Below are positions 27,028 to 35,246 of a stretch of 58,693 nt of DNA, piece by piece (the stretch's first letter is position 1; every line of letters begins with the position of its first letter). The notes under the pieces were generated by a model. It searched no databases. It saw nothing but the letters and a program-made list of their open reading frames with translations, and was not told the DNA's origin. This DNA comes from Streptomyces sp. ISL-87 (GTDB taxonomy: Bacteria; Actinomycetota; Actinomycetes; Streptomycetales; Streptomycetaceae): the NCBI RefSeq assembly GCF_018614095.1, contig NZ_JAGGOY010000037.1, positions 1 through 58,693 on the forward strand, written 5' to 3'. A program made the position numbers and the translations under genes.

Positions 27028-28297
27028 GGAGCTTCTCCAATCGGTTTCGAATCACGTCGTGGTTGACAAGGAAGCGCTCCGGCTTGAGGCCCCCGAGGTC
27101 TATGCCGCCCTTGGCGAGGGAGTCGCCGAAGTGGTCGCCGGTGGCGATGGTGTGGTTCGCGGCGGCCTGCACGCTGCGGTAGGCCTCCTCGCGCTCCACG
27201 CCGTCGCTGAGCAGTTCGGCGAGGACCGACGAGCTGTAGACGAGGCCGTCGGTCTGGTCGATGTGCGCGCGCATCCGGTCCGGGTGGACGGTGAGCGATT
27301 CCAGCAGGTCGGCCATCTTCGTCGCCTGGAAGTACGCCACGGACAGGCTGTCGGGCAGGATGACCCGCTCGACCGACTGGTGGGCGAGGTCCCGCTCGTG
27401 CCACAGCGCCACGTTCTCGAGGGACATGTTGGCGTAGCCGCGCAGCAGCCGGGCGAGGCCGCACAGCCGCTCGCTGGTGGTCGGGTTGCGCTTGTGGGGC
27501 ATGGCGCTGGAGCCCTGGTAGGCGGACGAGCGCTGCTCCTCGACCTCGCGGACCTCGGTGCGCTGGAGCAGCCGCAGCTCCAGGGCGATCTGCTCGACGC
27601 AGGCGCCCAGGGCGGCGACCGCCTGGAGCAGCTGAGCGTGCCGGTCGCGGGCGACGACCTGGCTGGGGGACGGTTCGACGCCGAGACCCAGGGCCTCGCA
27701 GACGTACTCCTCGACGAAGGGGTCGATGAGCCCGTACGTCCCGACCGAGCCGGAGATGGTGCCGACGGCGATGGCCTCGCGGGCCGCGGCGAGCCGCTTC
27801 AGCGAGCGTTCGACGGCGAAGGCGTAGCCGCCGAGCTTGTGCCCGAACGTGGTGGGCTCCGCGTGCACCCCGTGGGTGCGGCCGACCATCACCGTGTCCC
27901 AGTGCTCGAACGCCTTGTCGACGAGCACGCGCCGCAGCCGCCGGGCGGCGGCCGTCAGCAGGTCGGTGGCGCGGGCCAGGGTGAGGCCGAGCGAGGTGTC
28001 GACCAGGTCGTAGCTGGTCATGCCGAGGTGCACCCAGCGGGCGGAGGCCTCCGGAATCTCCTCGCAGTACGCGGCGAGGAAGGAGAGCACTTCGTGGTCG
28101 CGTTCCTTCTCGATCTCGGCGACCCGGGACGGGAGCGGCACCGGGGCCCGGCGCATGTCCTCGACGGCCTCCCCCGGGACGCGTCCGAGCCGCACCTGCG
28201 CCTCGGACGCGAGGATCTCGACCCGGACCCAGGTCTCGTAGCGCGACTGGTCCGAGAAGAGCTCCGCCATCTCGGGCAGCGTGTAGCGAGAAATCAT
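27011..28297 (-). CDS. adenylosuccinate-lyase-like enzyme of the hydrazine module (FzmR/KinM type)
   Basis: A 428-aa fumarase-superfamily lyase closest to PurB. TSYDLVDTSLGLTLARATD near 95, GRTHGVHAEPTTFGHKLGGY near 140 and the signature GSSAMPHKRNP near 260 are all present. In fosfazinomycin FzmR removes fumarate from N-acetylhydrazinosuccinate to leave acetylhydrazine. A housekeeping purB role is unlikely given the operon. It is a second fumarate-releasing lyase in the cluster, distinct from the CreD-like one. Its ribosome binding site is modest (GAAGG), and the 119-bp gap before it holds a 9-bp microsatellite. Confidence 0.8.
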   Translation of the reverse strand: MISRYTLPEMAELFSDQSRYETWVRVEILASEAQVRLGRVPGEAVEDMRRAPVPLPSRVAEIEKERDHEVLSFLAAYCEEIPEASARWVHLGMTSYDLVDTSLGLTLARATDLLTAAARRLRRVLVDKAFEHWDTVMVGRTHGVHAEPTTFGHKLGGYAFAVERSLKRLAAAREAIAVGTISGSVGTYGLIDPFVEEYVCEALGLGVEPSPSQVVARDRHAQLLQAVAALGACVEQIALELRLLQRTEVREVEEQRSSAYQGSSAMPHKRNPTTSERLCGLARLLRGYANMSLENVALWHERDLAHQSVERVILPDSLSVAYFQATKMADLLESLTVHPDRMRAHIDQTDGLVYSSSVLAELLSDGVEREEAYRSVQAAANHTIATGDHFGDSLAKGGIDLGGLKPERFLVNHDVIRNRLEKLRELED

Positions 28298-28360
28298 GAA
28301 ACGGCCTTCGTCCGTAGGGTGGGTGATGAGGGGCTCGTGCGTCTCGTACGGCTTGTACGT

Positions 28361-28396
28361 GCTGTACGGGCTGTACGGGCTGTACGGGCTGTACGG
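28361..28396. repeat. 9-bp microsatellite, four units of GCTGTACGG
   Basis: Four perfect copies lie at 28361-28396 with decayed copies from about 28346, between the glutamine-synthetase-like stop and the lyase start. On the minus strand one open frame would encode Ser-Pro-Tyr repeats, but it lies after the upstream stop and is not translated. Confidence 0.85.
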
Positions 28397-28416
28397 GCTG
28401 GCACGAGCGGTACGGC

Positions 28417-29934
28417 TCAGTACGCGCCGAAGTACTCGCGCTGCTCCCACTGCGTGACCTGCCCCGGGGCGGTGGCGGCGTGCAGGGCCCAGGCCTCGTA
28501 CCGGTTCAGCTCGCTCTCCTTGAGCTTGGCCATGGTCGCGGCGAGCGGCGCGCCGAGCAGCTGGGCAGCCCGGCCGGAGCGGAAGGCGTCGAGGGACTCG
28601 CGCAGGGTCTGGGGCACGGTCTCGGGGGCGGCCTCGCCCGGCGCCGCCGCGTCGGCGGGCCGCGCCGGGGCGGCGGCCGCGGTGAGTCCGTCGAGCCCGG
28701 CGTGCAGCTGGGCGGCGATGTTGAGGTACGGGTTCGCGCAGGGCTCGCCCACCCGGTTCTCGATGTGCGCGCCGGCGCCGCTGCCGACCACGCGGAGCAG
28801 CGCGGTGCGGTCCTCGACGCTCAGGCCGATGCGGGTGGGGGCGAGCGAGTGCTGGACGTTCAGGCGCCGGTAGCCGTTGACCGTGGGCACGGACAGCAGG
28901 CACAGCTCGCGGACCCAGGACAGCAGGCCCTCGGCGTAGGCCTTGCCGTCGGGCGACATGCCGCTGGACAGGCCCTCGGCGCTGAAGAGGTTGCGGCCCG
29001 TGGCGTTCTCCACCACCGACTGGTTCAGGTGCCAGCCGCTGGGGTCCGCGCCGTCGAGCGCCGGCTGGGACATGAAGGAGGCGTGGTGGCCGCGCTCGGC
29101 GCACCAGCGCTTGGTAACGGTGCGGAAGAGCAGCATCGCGTCGGCGGTGTCCAGCGCGCCCATGGGGCTGAAGGTGGTCTCGACCTGGCCGGGGCCGGAC
29201 TCGTGCTCCATCGACCGCACGGGCAGGCCGAGCTGGAGGAGGTGCAGCGCCAGCGGGTCGGTGACCGGGGCCACGGAGTCGTAGGCGGCGTCGAGGTTGA
29301 ACTGGTAGCCCGCGTTGACCGCGGCCACCCGCGGGGCCTCGCCCTGGAGGCCGAACCCGTTGCCCTGGTTGCCGGGTTCGGCGTCGAGGCGGCGGGTGAG
29401 ATACCACTCGACCTCCAGGCCGAGGACGGGGGACAGCCCCCGCTCGGCGTACCGGGCGAGGGTGCGGCGCAGCACCGCCCGCGAGGACAGCGGGTGCGGG
29501 GTGCCGTCGCGCAGGTACTCGTCGCCGATCACCCAGGCGGTGCGCGGCTCGGTGCCGGGCAGCAGCTGGAAGGTGGCCGGGTCGGGCACCAGGATGAAGT
29601 TGCCCGCGCCGGCGATCTCGTCGACGCCGATGCCGTGCTCGCCGAGGAAGTCGACGGCGACGGCGTGCCCGGTGTCGAAGATGAACGGGCCGGGGCTGAA
29701 GTTCATGCCGTTGCGCAGCACCGAGCGGAAGGCCTGGGCGGTGAGCGTCTTGGAGCGGGCCAGGCCGTGCGGGTCACCGAAGACGAGGCGGACGAAGTCG
29801 ACCTGGTCGAGGCCTGCTTCGATGCGCTCCGCGGCGGCGAGCTGCGCCTCGTCCCACAGCTGGTGGTCGGCGACGAACGAGGGGGATCCGACACTGCCCT
29901 CGGCGGAGGGGGATGACCATGACCTGGCAAACAT
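28417..29934 (-). CDS. glutamine-synthetase-like glutamyl-hydrazine ligase (FzmN/KinL type)
   Basis: A 505-aa glutamine-synthetase-fold ligase. The beta-grasp part is at about 30-120, then the catalytic domain: LGLEVEWYLT near 170, GPGQVETTF near 248, GWHLNQSVVENATG near 300 and GAHIENRVGEPCANPYLNIA near 390, keeping the Glu and Arg residues of the metal and glutamate sites. In the fosfazinomycin and kinamycin pathways the homologue joins acetylhydrazine to the side chain of glutamate, which acts as carrier. The gene sits 20 bp after the amidase. Confidence 0.8.
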   Translation of the reverse strand: MFARSWSSPSAEGSVGSPSFVADHQLWDEAQLAAAERIEAGLDQVDFVRLVFGDPHGLARSKTLTAQAFRSVLRNGMNFSPGPFIFDTGHAVAVDFLGEHGIGVDEIAGAGNFILVPDPATFQLLPGTEPRTAWVIGDEYLRDGTPHPLSSRAVLRRTLARYAERGLSPVLGLEVEWYLTRRLDAEPGNQGNGFGLQGEAPRVAAVNAGYQFNLDAAYDSVAPVTDPLALHLLQLGLPVRSMEHESGPGQVETTFSPMGALDTADAMLLFRTVTKRWCAERGHHASFMSQPALDGADPSGWHLNQSVVENATGRNLFSAEGLSSGMSPDGKAYAEGLLSWVRELCLLSVPTVNGYRRLNVQHSLAPTRIGLSVEDRTALLRVVGSGAGAHIENRVGEPCANPYLNIAAQLHAGLDGLTAAAAPARPADAAAPGEAAPETVPQTLRESLDAFRSGRAAQLLGAPLAATMAKLKESELNRYEAWALHAATAPGQVTQWEQREYFGAY

Positions 29935-29954
29935 GGTTCAGAGCGTCCTTGTCG

Positions 29955-31355
29955 CTAGAGGGACTGGAGGGATACGGGGGCGGGGGCGGGCGCGGCCGCG
30001 GGCGGGTTCGGCAGCGGCGCGAGTTCCGCCTCCAGGCGGCGCGCCACGGTGAGCACCAGGTCGTCGGCGCCGACCGGGCCCACGAGCTGGAGCCCCACGG
30101 GCAGACCGGCGCGGGTCAGCCCGGCTGGGAGGGACACGGCGGGCTGGCCCGTCATGTTGAAGGGGTACGAGGCGGGCGCCCAGTCCAGCCACAGCAGGTC
30201 GCGCGGGTCGGCCGCCCACTCGGGGCCGATGGCCTCGGCGGCGAACGGCTCGACGGGCACGGTGGCCATGGCGAGCATGTCGTAGCGGTCCATCACCGAG
30301 CGCAGCGTGGTGCGCAGCCCCTGGCGGACCTCCTCGGCGCGCATCACGTCGGCTCCGCTGAGGGTGCGGCCGTGCCGGACGACCTCGAGGCGGCCCGCGT
30401 CGATCCACTCCTCGTCCTCGGGCGTGGTGCCCAGGGCCTCGGAGGCGGCGAGGATGTCGACGAGCGCGGGGTAGATGTTGTCGCAGCGCACCTCGATGTG
30501 CTCGACCGTGTGCCCCTGGGCGACGAGGGCGTCCCGGGCCTCCTCGGTGACGCGGCGCACCTCGGGGTCCGTACGGTCGTACTCGATCCAGCCGATCCGC
30601 AGCGCACGCCCGTCGCGGGGCACGTCGAGCGAACCGAGCGCGGAGTCGGGGTCGTTGAGGTGCGGGCCCGCGATGACCTGGCCGAGCAGAACGGCGTCGG
30701 CGACGCTCCGCGCGAGGGGGCCCTGGTGGGCGAGGCGGTCCGCGCCGTTGGGGAAGTACGGCACCCGGCCGAAGGACGGCTTGTAGCCGACCACGCCGCA
30801 GAACGCGGCCGGGATCCGGATCGAGCCGGACCCGTCGGTGCCCAGCGAGCCGTCGCACAGTCCGGCCGCCACCGCGGCGGCGGCCCCGCCGCTGGAACCG
30901 CCCGCGGTCAGCGCCGGGTTGTAGGGGTTGCGCGTGGGCGGAGCGACGCGGCCCACGGTGGAGGCGCTCCAGCCGTACTCGGAGGTGGTGGTCTTGCCCA
31001 CGATGACGGCCCCTGCCGCGCGCAGGCGCGCCACGGCCGGCGCGTCCTGGAGGGGACGGTCGTTCGGCAGCAGCGAGCCCCGCGTGGTGGGCAGGTCGCG
31101 GGTCTGCAGCAGGTCCTTGACCGAGACGGTGACGCCCAGCAGCGGCATGTTCCGCCAGGCGTCGGCGCCGAGTTCGCGGATGCGTGCGTCGGCCTGCTCC
31201 GCCGCCTGGAGGGCGTCGTCGCCCGCGACGGCGACGTACGCGTCCAGGGTGTCCCGCTCGCGGACGGCGGTCAGGACGGACTGGACGTGCTCGGCTGCGG
31301 AGATGTCTCTGCGGCGCAGGAGCTCCATGGTGTGGCTGATGCCGCGGGCGGTCAT
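29955..31355 (-). CDS. amidase-signature hydrolase of the hydrazine module
   Basis: A 466-aa amidase-signature enzyme with the full Ser-cisSer-Lys triad: Lys80 in VSVKDLL, the cis-Ser in AGGSSGGAAAA (152-161) and the nucleophile Ser178 in TDGSGSIRIPA. In kinamycin- and fosfazinomycin-type modules an amidase accompanies the glutamylhydrazine ligase and is proposed to cut the glutamyl or acetyl group after the hydrazine is handed over. A truncated class member it is not; length is normal. AAGGAGAG precedes the ATG at 31355. The C-terminus is Pro/Ala-rich. Confidence 0.78.
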   Translation of the reverse strand: MTARGISHTMELLRRRDISAAEHVQSVLTAVRERDTLDAYVAVAGDDALQAAEQADARIRELGADAWRNMPLLGVTVSVKDLLQTRDLPTTRGSLLPNDRPLQDAPAVARLRAAGAVIVGKTTTSEYGWSASTVGRVAPPTRNPYNPALTAGGSSGGAAAAVAAGLCDGSLGTDGSGSIRIPAAFCGVVGYKPSFGRVPYFPNGADRLAHQGPLARSVADAVLLGQVIAGPHLNDPDSALGSLDVPRDGRALRIGWIEYDRTDPEVRRVTEEARDALVAQGHTVEHIEVRCDNIYPALVDILAASEALGTTPEDEEWIDAGRLEVVRHGRTLSGADVMRAEEVRQGLRTTLRSVMDRYDMLAMATVPVEPFAAEAIGPEWAADPRDLLWLDWAPASYPFNMTGQPAVSLPAGLTRAGLPVGLQLVGPVGADDLVLTVARRLEAELAPLPNPPAAAPAPAPVSLQSL

Positions 31356-31427
31356 CGGGCTCTCCTTCAAGAGCGCTCTCGGCAGGGCCGAAGGGCAAAC
31401 GGGCGCGGGCGGGGCCCGCCGGGCGTG

Positions 31428-33362
31428 TCAGGACGCACGGCGGACCGGCCGGGTGGCGGCTTCGGCCTCCGCGGGTTCAGTGCCCGTGATGGCCTTCCAG
31501 TGCCAGGCGGCGTCGAAGGCGGTGATCTCCGCCGGCTCGCCTGCGGCGGCCAGGGCGGCGGCGTCGGCCGTGGCGCCGGCGATGAACGCCGACACACGGT
31601 GGGCGGCGAGCAGGTCCTGCTCGTCGAAGGGGGTGCCGTCGCAGCGCAGCAGGCGCAGGTCCATGAAGCCGTTGAACCGGTGCCCGTCGACCTCGACGGA
31701 CTGCGGGGAGCGGACGGTGAACCGCACCAGGTTGTTGACGTGGCCGTGGTGGTGCTGGTCGGAGTAGAACGCGACGTCCGGGATGGTGGGCGGTACGAAG
31801 TGGTCGCGGGCGAGCACCTCGGGCAGCCGCGGCGCGTTGCCCGGGACGAAGTGCCACGAGTTGTACTGCATCCGCGAGGACATCGCCCAGGCGGTGTCGG
31901 CGAGCGTGGCGACGGAGTCCGCGAAGTGGCGGCGGGCCTGCGGCAGCGGCACCACGCAGCAGAAGAACTGGGTGATGTCCCAGTCGACGATCTCCGCCCA
32001 GCGCTCCTCGCGCAGTGCCCTGATGAGCTCGGGCAGCGAGCGCATGCCGCGGCTCATCGCGAAGTCGGCCTGGAAGGCCTCGGCGGACGCGGCCACGGCC
32101 TCGTACACGAGGGATTCGAGGCCGGTGGCGAAGTCGCCGTGCGGCTGGGCGAGCCACTGCGGGGACGCGGCGACCTCGCGGCCGAGCTCCTCCAGGGTGG
32201 TGCCGGTCAGCTGGAGGCGGTCGCGCAGCAGCGCGCAGACGGCGTCCTCGCGCGCGCGGGCCGCGTCGCCGGGGGCGTCGGCCACGCGCTCGATCTTGTG
32301 CATCAGGGCGCCGTGGATCTCGCGGTAGAGCTGGGCGCTCCCCAGGGCCTCCTGGCGGCGTTCGCGCAGCGCGAGGGCGAGGTCGCTGAGCGCCTCGACG
32401 CGCCGCGAGGCGGCCGGGGGAACCTGCTCGCCGCCCGGGATGCCGTTGTAGTTCTCGCGCACCCGCTCCAGCATGTACGCGACGTGGTCGACGGTCAGCT
32501 GGGTGCCGTTGGCCTCCTCGACCCGGCCGAACCCGGCCGAGCGGATGAGCAGCGTGAGGCAGACGACCAGCTGGACGTCGTTGTCCGACCAGACGTCCAG
32601 GGGCAGGCCCTGGAGGCTGCTGAGCGCGCAGTCCGGGTGGCCCGGCCACAGGGTCTTGCCGGTGAGGTTGTTCTGGCCGCGGAAGTTCGTGTACTGCTTC
32701 TGGTCCTGGTAGAGCACGAAGGGCGCGTTGCGCAGCGCCGCTTCCTTCGCCTGTTCGAGCAGCTCGTCGCGGCCCTCGGCGCCCTGCGCTTCGAGCCACT
32801 GGCGGCAGTCGGCGACGGACTCGGCGAGCCGGGCGGCGGCGCGGCCGGTCTCCTGCCGGTAGGCCTCCAGGACGGCGGGCGTCCACGGGACGCGCAGCAC
32901 GCCGCCGACCAGGTCGCGCGGGTCGAGCGGTCCCTGGGAGGGGACGCGCAGGACGATGCGGCCGCTGGTGGCGAGGCCGAGCTCGCCGAGGAAGACGGGC
33001 TCGCCTCCTTCAACGTCCTCGGTGTCGCCGTACGTCGCGTCGCTGTTCCCGGCGCGCCAGGTCAGCCCGGTCAGCGCGTGGAGGGCGGCCTCCTCCGAGG
33101 TGCTCAGCGCACGCAGCTGGATGTCGGCGGGGACGTGGCCGTCGAGCGTGAGCAGTACCTCGACCGCGGAGCGCAGGTCGGCGGCTTCGGCGGCCTGCTC
33201 CCAGGCCTGCTTGAGCAGTCCGGGGAAGCCGGCGTCGGGCTCGCCCTCGCGGTCCGGCTTGAGGGTTCCGGCGGCGGTGCCGAGCCGGCTGGGGCGGCGG
33301 CTGATCCGCTTGCGGGCGTTGATCTCCCGGCGGGTCAGGCCGCGCTCGGAGGGTCCGGTCAT
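31428..33362 (-). CDS. unknown 644-aa protein of the hydrazine module, candidate N-N bond enzyme
   Basis: I do not recognise a characterised domain. The basic N-terminus (RREINARKRISRRPSRLG) is followed by a long mostly helical protein with ADIQLRALSTSEEAALHALT near 80, VLYQDQKQYTNFRGQNNL near 205, MHKIERVADAPGD near 350, DITQFFCCVVPLP near 470 and a histidine cluster DQHHHGHVNN near 533-542 that could bind metal. A homologue of unknown function is, to my memory, part of the gene set shared by N-N pathways. ATG 33362 overlaps the ferredoxin stop (ATGA), so the two are made together, pointing to an electron-accepting oxidoreductase. Confidence 0.6.
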   Translation of the reverse strand: MTGPSERGLTRREINARKRISRRPSRLGTAAGTLKPDREGEPDAGFPGLLKQAWEQAAEAADLRSAVEVLLTLDGHVPADIQLRALSTSEEAALHALTGLTWRAGNSDATYGDTEDVEGGEPVFLGELGLATSGRIVLRVPSQGPLDPRDLVGGVLRVPWTPAVLEAYRQETGRAAARLAESVADCRQWLEAQGAEGRDELLEQAKEAALRNAPFVLYQDQKQYTNFRGQNNLTGKTLWPGHPDCALSSLQGLPLDVWSDNDVQLVVCLTLLIRSAGFGRVEEANGTQLTVDHVAYMLERVRENYNGIPGGEQVPPAASRRVEALSDLALALRERRQEALGSAQLYREIHGALMHKIERVADAPGDAARAREDAVCALLRDRLQLTGTTLEELGREVAASPQWLAQPHGDFATGLESLVYEAVAASAEAFQADFAMSRGMRSLPELIRALREERWAEIVDWDITQFFCCVVPLPQARRHFADSVATLADTAWAMSSRMQYNSWHFVPGNAPRLPEVLARDHFVPPTIPDVAFYSDQHHHGHVNNLVRFTVRSPQSVEVDGHRFNGFMDLRLLRCDGTPFDEQDLLAAHRVSAFIAGATADAAALAAAGEPAEITAFDAAWHWKAITGTEPAEAEAATRPVRRAS

Positions 33363-33691
33363 GACGTGCCTCCGGCGGTGAGCTCGATGTGGTTCCACAT
33401 GGCGTCGTCGGTCGGAGTCCAGTCCTCGTCGACGTAGATGCAGTCGACGGGGCACTCCAGTACGCACTGGGGGCAGCCCGAGCACAGCTCGGGGATGATC
33501 ACGACGTCCAGCCCGCGGTCGAAGATGGCGCCGAACTCCGCCGGGCAGGCACGCAGACAGGTGTCGCACGTGATGCACTCGGACTTCTCGATGCGGCGCG
33601 GCGGCTTCTTCCAATCGGTGCGCGTGCGGTCGGCGATCCGCTGAGCCCGCGCGGACAGCTCATCCGTCGAAGCGATCTTTTCCACGGGCAT
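33359..33691 (-). CDS. 2x[4Fe-4S] ferredoxin
   Basis: A 110-aa bacterial-type ferredoxin with an about 35-aa basic N-terminal extension. Cys39, 42, 45 and 49 (CITCDTCLRACP) and Cys70, 73, 76 and 80 (CSGCPQCVLECP) bind two clusters. The stop overlaps the start of the 644-aa unknown, which is therefore its likely partner. Converting a nitrite-derived N-nitroso-type species into a hydrazine needs four electrons, and no other dedicated electron carrier lies in the operon, so a role in that reduction is a reasonable inference. AAAGGGG precedes the ATG. Confidence 0.88.
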   Translation of the reverse strand: MPVEKIASTDELSARAQRIADRTRTDWKKPPRRIEKSECITCDTCLRACPAEFGAIFDRGLDVVIIPELCSGCPQCVLECPVDCIYVDEDWTPTDDAMWNHIELTAGGTS

Positions 33692-33743
33692 GGACCCCTT
33701 TGAGTCTTCTCGGCCACTGCCGGAAACCGGATGGTTCCGATCG

Positions 33744-35246
33744 TCAACTGACGTTCTCGACCGGCCCCGGAGCGTCGGTTGTGGGCCGGTGGAGCCCGTG
33801 CGCGGCCTGGTCGGGCCGTCCGCCGAGCCCGGCGAGTTCCAGCAGCAGCGCCTTCACCCCGGTCGCCGCGACGCGGCCCGCCACCGCACCGGGCGCCGAG
33901 CACAGCAGGACCGGCCCGTCGTCCGGGTCTCCGGGTAGCCGGCCGTGGCTGCCGCGGACGGGGGCCGGGTCCAGGGGGACGACCGCCATCCGGTAGCGCA
34001 TGCCGAGCTTCTTGCGGGCCAGGGCGCGGGCGGCCTTGACGCGGACGTACGGGTCGTCCGGGTCCATGAACAGCTCGGCGGGGTCGTAGCCGGGCTTGCG
34101 GTGGATCTCCACGAGCCGCGCGAAGTCGGGGGCGCGGGCGTCGTCGAGCCAGTAGTAGTACGTGAACCAGGCGTCCTGCTCGGCGACGGCCACCAGTTCG
34201 CCGGAGCGCGCGTGGTCGAGGCCGTGCCGCTTCTTGCCCTCGGCGTCCAGGACCTGGTCGACGCCTTCGAGGCCTTCGAGGGCCGCGCGCGCCGCGTCGA
34301 GGTCCTCGGGGCGGCGTACGTAGACGTGCGCGAGCTGGTGGTCGGCGACGGCGAAGGCGCGCGAGGCACCCGGGTCGAGGTACTCCATGCCGTCCTGGGT
34401 GTGGACTTCCAGCAGGCCGGCGCGGCGCAGGGCGCGGTTGACGTCGACGGGCCGGCGGACGCTCGTGATGCCGTACTCGGAGAGCGCGACGACCGTGCGG
34501 CCCTGCGCGCGGGCGTCGTCGAGCAGCGGGGCCAGGGCCGCGTCCAGTTCGGCGGCGGCCCGGTGGGAGCGCGGGTCGTCGGGGCCGAAGCGCTGGAGGT
34601 CGTAGTCGAGGTGGGGCAGGTAGGCCAGCGTCAGGTCGGGGCTGCGGGTGGCCATGATGTGGCGGGTGGCGTCGATGATCCACTGGGAGGAGGGCAGCCC
34701 CGCGCCGGGACCCCAGTACGTGAACAGCGGGAAGGTGCCCAGCCGCTCGGTCAGCTCGTCGTGCAGGGCGGCGGGCCGGGTGTAGCAGTCGGGTTCCTTG
34801 CGGCCGTCGGCGTAGTAGACGGGGCGGGGCGTGACGGTCCAGTCGGTGTCGGCGCCCATCGCGTACCACCAGCAGACGTTGGCGACGGTGTAGCCGGGGT
34901 GGCTGCGGCGGGCCGCGTCCCAGACCCGCTCGCCCTGGATCAGTTCGTGGCTCTGGCGCCACAGCAGGACCTCGCCGAGGTCGCGGAAGTACCAGCCGTT
35001 GCCGACGATGCCGTGCTCGGCGGGGGTGGCGCCGGTCAGGAAGGTGGCCTGCACCGAGCAGGTGACCGCGGGCAGCACCGTCTCCAGGGCCGCCTGGGAG
35101 CCCTGCCGGCCGAGGGCGGCGAGACGGGGCATGTGGGCGAGCAGCCGCGGGGTGAGGCCCACGACGTCCAGCACGAGCAGCGGCTCGGGGCCGGTGGCGG
35201 TGGCGGTGGCGGTGGCGGTGGCGGTCGGGGTGTCGGGGAGCGTCAA
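33744..35246 (-). CDS. eboF: EboF-like alkaline-phosphatase-superfamily phosphodiesterase/pyrophosphatase
   Basis: A 500-aa type I phosphodiesterase/nucleotide pyrophosphatase-like protein. LLVLDVVGLTPRLL near 22, VLPAVTCSVQATFLTGATPA near 62 (metal site with the Thr/Ser nucleophile), LPHLDYDLQRFGPDDPR near 200 and ALSEYGITSV near 240 hold the conserved residues. It is the last of the ebo set. The start appears to be TTG 35246, overlapping the EboE stop (TTGA) after AAGGAAC. Residues 8-18 are a Thr-Ala repeat from a 6-bp microsatellite. Role unproven; perhaps hydrolysis of a phosphodiester-linked carrier. Confidence 0.78.
   Translation of the reverse strand: MTLPDTPTATATATATATGPEPLLVLDVVGLTPRLLAHMPRLAALGRQGSQAALETVLPAVTCSVQATFLTGATPAEHGIVGNGWYFRDLGEVLLWRQSHELIQGERVWDAARRSHPGYTVANVCWWYAMGADTDWTVTPRPVYYADGRKEPDCYTRPAALHDELTERLGTFPLFTYWGPGAGLPSSQWIIDATRHIMATRSPDLTLAYLPHLDYDLQRFGPDDPRSHRAAAELDAALAPLLDDARAQGRTVVALSEYGITSVRRPVDVNRALRRAGLLEVHTQDGMEYLDPGASRAFAVADHQLAHVYVRRPEDLDAARAALEGLEGVDQVLDAEGKKRHGLDHARSGELVAVAEQDAWFTYYYWLDDARAPDFARLVEIHRKPGYDPAELFMDPDDPYVRVKAARALARKKLGMRYRMAVVPLDPAPVRGSHGRLPGDPDDGPVLLCSAPGAVAGRVAATGVKALLLELAGLGGRPDQAAHGLHRPTTDAPGPVENVS

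Noticed and set aside
27011..28297. Housekeeping purB
   Set aside because: Fold matches PurB, but the operon context (glutamine-synthetase-like, amidase, GNAT) and a second lyase elsewhere in the cluster point to the hydrazine pathway.
27011..29407. A 798-aa continuous minus-strand frame covering the lyase and beyond
   Set aside because: Only the last 428 residues are a real protein (lyase from 28297). The upstream part is an out-of-frame shadow of the glutamine-synthetase-like gene joined through the 9-bp repeat.
28417..29934. Housekeeping glutamine synthetase (glnA) or gamma-glutamylpolyamine synthetase
   Set aside because: Position between amidase and adenylosuccinate-lyase-like genes is that of the FzmN/KinL ligase; no nitrogen-regulation genes are nearby.
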